Origin: Eubacteriales bacterium
GTDB taxonomy: Bacteria > Bacillota > Clostridia > Lachnospirales > Lachnospiraceae
Direction of reading: 5' to 3'
Assembly (NCBI GenBank): GCA_030533405.1
Contig: JAUNJF010000001.1
Coordinates: 62,001-126,000, forward strand
DNA: 64,000 bases
The notes beneath the pieces are model-generated. The model worked only from the letters and a program-made list of their open reading frames with translations, was not told where the DNA came from and ran no database searches. Of this stretch, positions 59,982 to 64,000 are shown piece by piece. How positions within the stretch are numbered: the first letter of the stretch is position 1; every line of letters begins with the position of its first letter. Position numbers and translations under genes: made by a program.

Positions 59982-60733
59982 AAAATCCGTATGATTTTAC
60001 TGGTAAAAAATATATTGTTACGGGTGCTTCTTCTGGAATGGGAAGAAGCACAGCAATTCGACTAGCAGAGCAGGGTGCACAAGTAGTGTTAATGAGTCGT
60101 AGTAAGGATAAGCTTAACGAAACGCTATCTATGATGAATGGTGATAGGCATCAGGTGATAGTAGTTGATTTGGCTGACGTGGAAGATATGACTAGTATAT
60201 TTAACGATATTGTTGCAGATGGTAAAAAGTTAGATGGTATTGTTCATTGTGCAGGGATTTCAAAGGTACTACCTGTTAGCATGTTATCTCGCAAAGTAAT
60301 GGAAGAAACAATGAATCTTAATCTGTATTCGTTAATAGAGATGACTAGATTGTTTTCGAAAAAAAAATATCATGTGAATGGTTCTATTGTTGCGGTATCT
60401 TCTATTGTTGTTGATATGCCATCTAAATGTCAGACAATATATGCTGCAAGTAAAGCCGCTTTGAATGTTGCAATTAAAACGATGGCGATGGAATTAGCTG
60501 ATAAAAATATTCGTATTAATTGCGTGATGCCCGCTTCAACTGCTACACCGATGATGGAGCTTGCAAAAGCAGAAATGTCAGAGGATTTATTCAGAAGAAA
60601 AATGGAAACACAAGTACTTGGTGTGACAGAACCTGAGGATATTGCAAATGCAATACTTTTCTTGTTGAGTGATGCATCAAAATCAATGACAGGACGTGCA
60701 TTATATACCGATGGTGGTTATTTGGGAATATAA
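59978..60733 (+). CDS. SDR reductase, FabG-like, copy 2
   Basis: 251 residues. VTGASSGMGRST nucleotide motif, catalytic AVSSIVV, and YAASK; C-terminal DASKSMTGRALYTDGGYLG is the typical SDR end. It is moderately similar to the copy at 58203 in motif order but clearly divergent. Start overlaps the KASIII stop by 4 bp, so the two are tightly coupled: a synthase/reductase pair. A second SDR could have different stereochemistry or act on the sugar itself. Function inferred from context only. Confidence 0.85.
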   Translation: MKNPYDFTGKKYIVTGASSGMGRSTAIRLAEQGAQVVLMSRSKDKLNETLSMMNGDRHQVIVVDLADVEDMTSIFNDIVADGKKLDGIVHCAGISKVLPVSMLSRKVMEETMNLNLYSLIEMTRLFSKKKYHVNGSIVAVSSIVVDMPSKCQTIYAASKAALNVAIKTMAMELADKNIRINCVMPASTATPMMELAKAEMSEDLFRRKMETQVLGVTEPEDIANAILFLLSDASKSMTGRALYTDGGYLGI

Positions 60734-60747
60734 GGGAGTCGATAGGT

Positions 60748-61602
60748 ATGGAAATACTTTTTTTTGATAAGGATGACAGAGGATATACAAGAGATGATAT
60801 TTATAATGTTTTGAAGCTAATAGGGGCAGATGACTGCGAAACGCTATTCATTCATTCTGATGTAATGTTTGGGCGACCTGGTCCAAAATTCAACAGAAAA
60901 GAGTATCTGTCTATTTTATATGAAATCTTATGTTCGTTGAATGTTAAAAATATAATTGCGCCAACATTTTCATATAGTTTCTGTAATGGTGAGGACTATG
61001 ATGTGTTAAAAAGTAAAACATCTATGGGAGCTTTTAACGAGTATATTCGAAAACAAGAAAATCGTTATAGAACAATGGATCCATTGTTGTCGTTATCCGT
61101 TCCACAAACCTTGCGTAAACAATTCGAAAATGTAAGTGGACATTCTCTTGGTGAGGGAAGTGGACTAGACATATTACATGGGTTGGATGGCGTTAAATTT
61201 TTGTTTTTTGGTGCAAGATTAGGAGAATGTTTTACTTATTTGCATTATGTAGAAAAAATGCTGGATGTACCATACCGATTTGATTTGGATTTTGAGGGTA
61301 ATATCATTGATGAAAGCGAAAAAAAATCTAGGAGAAAACAGACAATACATACGGGATGTTATGGTGTTAAAATAGGAGAATGTCATTATTTTGAAGATTA
61401 TTTGTACGATAATGGTTATTTGAAGAGAGCGCGATTGGGTGATGGAAGTGTTGCATGTATATCTGAGAGAAATGCGTTTGATCAAATACGATATCGGTTA
61501 GAAAATGACATAAATTATTTTCTTGAACAACCATTTTCTGAAAAAGATCTTGTTCATAAATATACAATGGGATTAGACGGTAGTAGAATCACACATTGTT
61601 AA
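60748..61602 (+). CDS. AAC(3)-fold N-acyltransferase
   Basis: 284 residues. Family pattern of aminoglycoside 3-N-acetyltransferases: LFIHSDVMFG, APTFSYSFCNGEDYD, TSMGAFNEYIRKQ, RTMDPLLSLSVP, HSLGEGSGLDILH, and the late LHYVEKMLDVPYR. Such proteins are also found in polysaccharide and glycan loci, where they add acyl groups to amino sugars. The cluster context makes antibiotic resistance unlikely. Its natural donor here could be the acyl-ACP made next to it rather than acetyl-CoA; this is inference. Position between two KASIII genes supports the link. Confidence 0.85.
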   Translation: MEILFFDKDDRGYTRDDIYNVLKLIGADDCETLFIHSDVMFGRPGPKFNRKEYLSILYEILCSLNVKNIIAPTFSYSFCNGEDYDVLKSKTSMGAFNEYIRKQENRYRTMDPLLSLSVPQTLRKQFENVSGHSLGEGSGLDILHGLDGVKFLFFGARLGECFTYLHYVEKMLDVPYRFDLDFEGNIIDESEKKSRRKQTIHTGCYGVKIGECHYFEDYLYDNGYLKRARLGDGSVACISERNAFDQIRYRLENDINYFLEQPFSEKDLVHKYTMGLDGSRITHC

Positions 61603-61619
61603 TATAGTTGGGGAAAAAG

Positions 61620-62690
61620 ATGAAAATAAAATTTAGTGAAAAAAAAATAACAGGAATACTGGGTGTTTTGCCAGAAAAAGAAAGCATGTTTGACGATGAG
61701 GTTGGAAATTATTCTTTTCCAGAACGTCAGACAATGCGACTAAAAAAAGTTATGGGTTTTGAAAAACACAGACTGTCAAAAGAAGAAAGCACGGCATCTG
61801 ATTTTTGTATATATGGTATGAGTTATTTGCTTGAAGGGAAAAAAATAAGAAAAGAAGAAATAGGTGCAATAATAGTTGTGACTCTTTCTCCCGATTATTT
61901 TGTTCCGCATATTAGTAATATTATTCATGGACACTTTCAATTAAATGAAGATGTTCTATGCATGGATATATCGCAGGGATGTTGCGGGTATTTATTAGGA
62001 TTAATGCAGTCTTTTATGTTATTGGATTATATGAAAGACAAAAAAATTGTGCTATTTAATGTGGATATCTTAAGTAAAAAGGTTTCAAAGCACGATCGGA
62101 ATGATTTTCCTTTGGTTGGTGATGCTGCAAGTATTACAATAGTTGAGAATGATGTAGCGGAAAAAGACATTGATTTTCGTATTTTCACAAATGGGAAAGA
62201 CAGAGATGCATTGATTATTCCGGCCGGTGGGTTTGCAATGCCATCAAATTTAGAAACCTCTGTTATGAAAAAGACAGATGATGGTAATGAAAGATGTTTA
62301 GATAATTTACATATGGATGGTGCAGAGGTGTTTAGCTTTGTTCAGACGAAGGTGCCACCAATGATTGATGAGACGTTTAAAGAACTTAATATACAGAAAG
62401 ATGATATAGATTATTATTTGTTTCATCAACCGAATAAGTTTATGTTAAAAAAGCTCGCGGATAAAATTGGGGTTCCACACGAAAAACTATTTATGAATGT
62501 AGTAGAAAACTATGGAAATCCAAGCGGGGTATCAATACCAATTAATATTATTCACAATTTAGGAAAAGAAATGACAGAGAAAAAAAGCAAGTGTTGTTTG
62601 TCTGCATTTGGATCTGGTTTGACTTGGGGAATGATGCTTTTGGAATTAGGTCATTTGGACTTTTGTGAAATGATAGAATCCGATTTGTAG
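61620..62690 (+). CDS. KASIII-like 3-oxoacyl-ACP synthase, copy 2
   Basis: 356 residues from ATG 61620. Family residues: Cys121 (DISQGCCGYLLG), His269 (YLFHQPNKFML) and Asn300 (ENYGNPSGVSIP), so it appears active. It is more divergent than copy 1, especially at the N-terminus (KITGILGVLPEKESMFDDEV). Relatives of this sort catalyse condensation or acyl transfer with unusual substrates. It begins 17 bp after the AAC(3)-like gene and is followed by an adenylating ligase after 15 bp. Two KASIII genes in one small cluster suggest two condensations or two different reactions. Confidence 0.85.
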   Translation: MKIKFSEKKITGILGVLPEKESMFDDEVGNYSFPERQTMRLKKVMGFEKHRLSKEESTASDFCIYGMSYLLEGKKIRKEEIGAIIVVTLSPDYFVPHISNIIHGHFQLNEDVLCMDISQGCCGYLLGLMQSFMLLDYMKDKKIVLFNVDILSKKVSKHDRNDFPLVGDAASITIVENDVAEKDIDFRIFTNGKDRDALIIPAGGFAMPSNLETSVMKKTDDGNERCLDNLHMDGAEVFSFVQTKVPPMIDETFKELNIQKDDIDYYLFHQPNKFMLKKLADKIGVPHEKLFMNVVENYGNPSGVSIPINIIHNLGKEMTEKKSKCCLSAFGSGLTWGMMLLELGHLDFCEMIESDL

Positions 62691-62705
62691 GAGGAGGAAT
62701 GGAGA

Positions 62706-64000
62706 TTGCGTAATAATTTGGCAAAATTGTTTGAAAATACGGTTAATAAATATGCTGATAAAATTTGTGTAGTTGATAAGGATGAACAATTGACGTTTTC
62801 TGTATTGAGAGAAAGAGGACGTAGAATTGCAACATATATTTTACAAACAAAATATGGAGAAAAAAACAAACCTATTGCGGTTTTTTTGCCAAAATGCAAA
62901 GAAGTATATGAAATTAATATCGCATGTATATATAGTGGTAATATTTTCATGAATTTAGATGTAAAAACCCCAATGGCAAGAATTCATAACATTATTGATT
63001 TAATTCAGCCAGGATTAATTGTTACCAATCATCAGTATATAGATATAATTCAAAATGAGAACGTTGGAGTAGATGTTGTTTGTATCGAGGAACTTTTGAA
63101 CACAGAGTTGTATCCAGATGATACATTACTAATGAAACGTCAAAAAGAAATGATTGATACGGATCCGTTATGTATAATTAATACATCTGGTTCTACGGGA
63201 ACACCAAAAGGTGTTGTGTTAAATCATAGAAGTTTTTTTGATTTTTTGGATTGGTCAGTTGAAACATTTGGATTTGATGGAAGCGAAAAAATTGGTGCGC
63301 TATCTCCAGTCGTGTTCGATATATATGACTATGAATTCTGTTTAATGATTGCAAAGGGATCTACGATTGTTTTATTAGATAATGGATTGGCAATGTTTCC
63401 AGCTAAATTATTGACTTATATGCAGGAACAAGAGATTAATTTTATTTTTTGGGTTCCGTCAATTATGGTAAATATTGCAAATATGGACTTATTGTCAAAA
63501 ATATCGTTAAATAGTTTAAGAACTGTTTGGTTTGCAGGAGAAGTATTTCCAACTAAACAATTTAATTATTGGAAGAAACAACTTCCTCAAACAGTGTTTG
63601 CAAATTTGTATGGACCAATAGAAATCACACTAGATTGTACATATTATATTGTGGATCGAGAATTTGATGACAGTGAACCGCTTCCAATTGGATATGCCTG
63701 TGAAAATACAGATGTTTTACTACTAAATGAGGATGATGAATTATGTAAGGATGGAGAGATTGGTGAGATATGTGTCAGAGGAACATCTCTTGCGATGGGA
63801 TATTATAACAATCCCCAAAAAACAGATCAAGCTTTTGTTCAAAATCCACTTAATAAATCGTATCCAGAGTTGATTTATCGAACGGGAGATCTAGCATTTG
63901 TTAATGGGCGAAAAGAAATTGTTTTCAAAGGAAGAAAAGATAGTTTAATAAAACACATGGGATATAGAATAGAATTAGGAGAAATAGAACACGTTTTGAT
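62706..64000 (+). CDS. Acyl/aminoacyl-adenylating ligase (3' end beyond window)
   Basis: About 431 residues visible from TTG 62706, which is placed 8 nt after AGGAGG; the ATG at 62699 in another frame stops after four codons. ANL-superfamily motifs: A3 SGSTGTPKGVVLNH (161 onward), a DltA/NRPS-like segment VVFDIYDYEF, A5 NLYGPIEIT (Thr of the usual GPTE replaced by Ile), A7 YRTGDLA, and A8 GRKDSLIKHMGYRIELGEIE. It should activate a carboxylic or amino acid with ATP and load it on a carrier, most likely the ACP at 57980. The spacing and DltA-like A4 favour a small acid or amino acid. Substrate unknown. Confidence 0.85.
   Translation, partial: MRNNLAKLFENTVNKYADKICVVDKDEQLTFSVLRERGRRIATYILQTKYGEKNKPIAVFLPKCKEVYEINIACIYSGNIFMNLDVKTPMARIHNIIDLIQPGLIVTNHQYIDIIQNENVGVDVVCIEELLNTELYPDDTLLMKRQKEMIDTDPLCIINTSGSTGTPKGVVLNHRSFFDFLDWSVETFGFDGSEKIGALSPVVFDIYDYEFCLMIAKGSTIVLLDNGLAMFPAKLLTYMQEQEINFIFWVPSIMVNIANMDLLSKISLNSLRTVWFAGEVFPTKQFNYWKKQLPQTVFANLYGPIEITLDCTYYIVDREFDDSEPLPIGYACENTDVLLLNEDDELCKDGEIGEICVRGTSLAMGYYNNPQKTDQAFVQNPLNKSYPELIYRTGDLAFVNGRKEIVFKGRKDSLIKHMGYRIELGEIEHVL

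Noticed and set aside
60748-61602. Aminoglycoside resistance gene
   Set aside because: The fold is AAC(3)-like, but the gene lies inside an ACP/KAS/Pse cluster and is coupled to it; a biosynthetic role is more likely.
1-64000. CRISPR arrays, tRNA/rRNA genes, phage or IS transposase genes
   Set aside because: None were recognised on either strand; repeats found are two-copy dispersed elements or hairpins, not regularly spaced arrays.

Overview
The window looks like a chromosomal segment from a motile, anaerobic Firmicute of the Lachnospiraceae type (Roseburia/Butyrivibrio/Lachnospira relatives). The DNA is AT-rich, ribosome binding sites are strong AGGAGG-like, and there is ATP-type PEP carboxykinase, a T-box-controlled valS and a Clostridia-style agr locus. 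Flagellar gene order follows Bacillus subtilis closely (mbl-flhO-flhP, and comFC-yvyF-flgM-flgN-flgK-flgL-fliW-csrA ... fliD-fliS-hag). No rRNA, tRNA, CRISPR array, phage or transposase gene was seen. Genus is an inference.

Layout. 1-478: edge fragment of an AAA-ATPase-like gene. 0.76-4.3 kb: agr-type peptide quorum-sensing locus, with an XRE regulator, LytTR response regulator and AgrC-like kinase on the + strand and agrB plus a 44-codon agrD on the - strand, converging on a shared terminator. 4.4-8.7 kb: homocysteine synthase, an esterase-like hydrolase and pckA. 8.8-15.3 kb: mostly - strand, a DUF885 metallopeptidase-like exported protein, two tiny genes, and a 1283-residue fusion of sugar-binding-protein, GGDEF, EAL and repeat domains. 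15.4-25.2 kb: T-box-valS, two exported proteins (one a transglutaminase-like/LRR protein), a Na+/solute symporter and a small membrane protein. 25.5-33.2 kb: hybrid kinase/response-regulator pair, a small membrane protein, a DivIVA-like coiled coil and a PAS/GAF protein with no output domain.

33.2-52.8 kb is the motility core: mbl, flgF, flgG, flgJ; recD2 and comFC; yvyF, flgM, flgN, two tandem flgK genes, flgL, fliW, csrA; flaG, fliD, fliS, a fliT-like gene; and two flagellins. Sigma-28-type promoters precede flgM, flaG and both flagellins. Both flagellin leaders carry hairpins that present GGA in the loop plus a GGA-bearing Shine-Dalgarno, which fits the FliW-CsrA switch encoded just upstream.

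52.9-64.0 kb is a flagellin-glycosylation island. A Maf-type glycosyltransferase, pseudaminic-acid cytidylyltransferase and synthase, and two GNAT acyltransferases come first. They are followed by an acyl-chain set: a free acyl carrier protein, two SDR reductases, two KASIII-like synthases, an AAC(3)-fold N-acyltransferase and an adenylating ligase that runs off the window. No dehydratase or enoyl reductase is present, so the simplest reading is that the set makes a custom 3-hydroxyacyl (or similar) group and attaches it to the nonulosonic acid decorating flagellin. This is the best candidate for an undescribed system.
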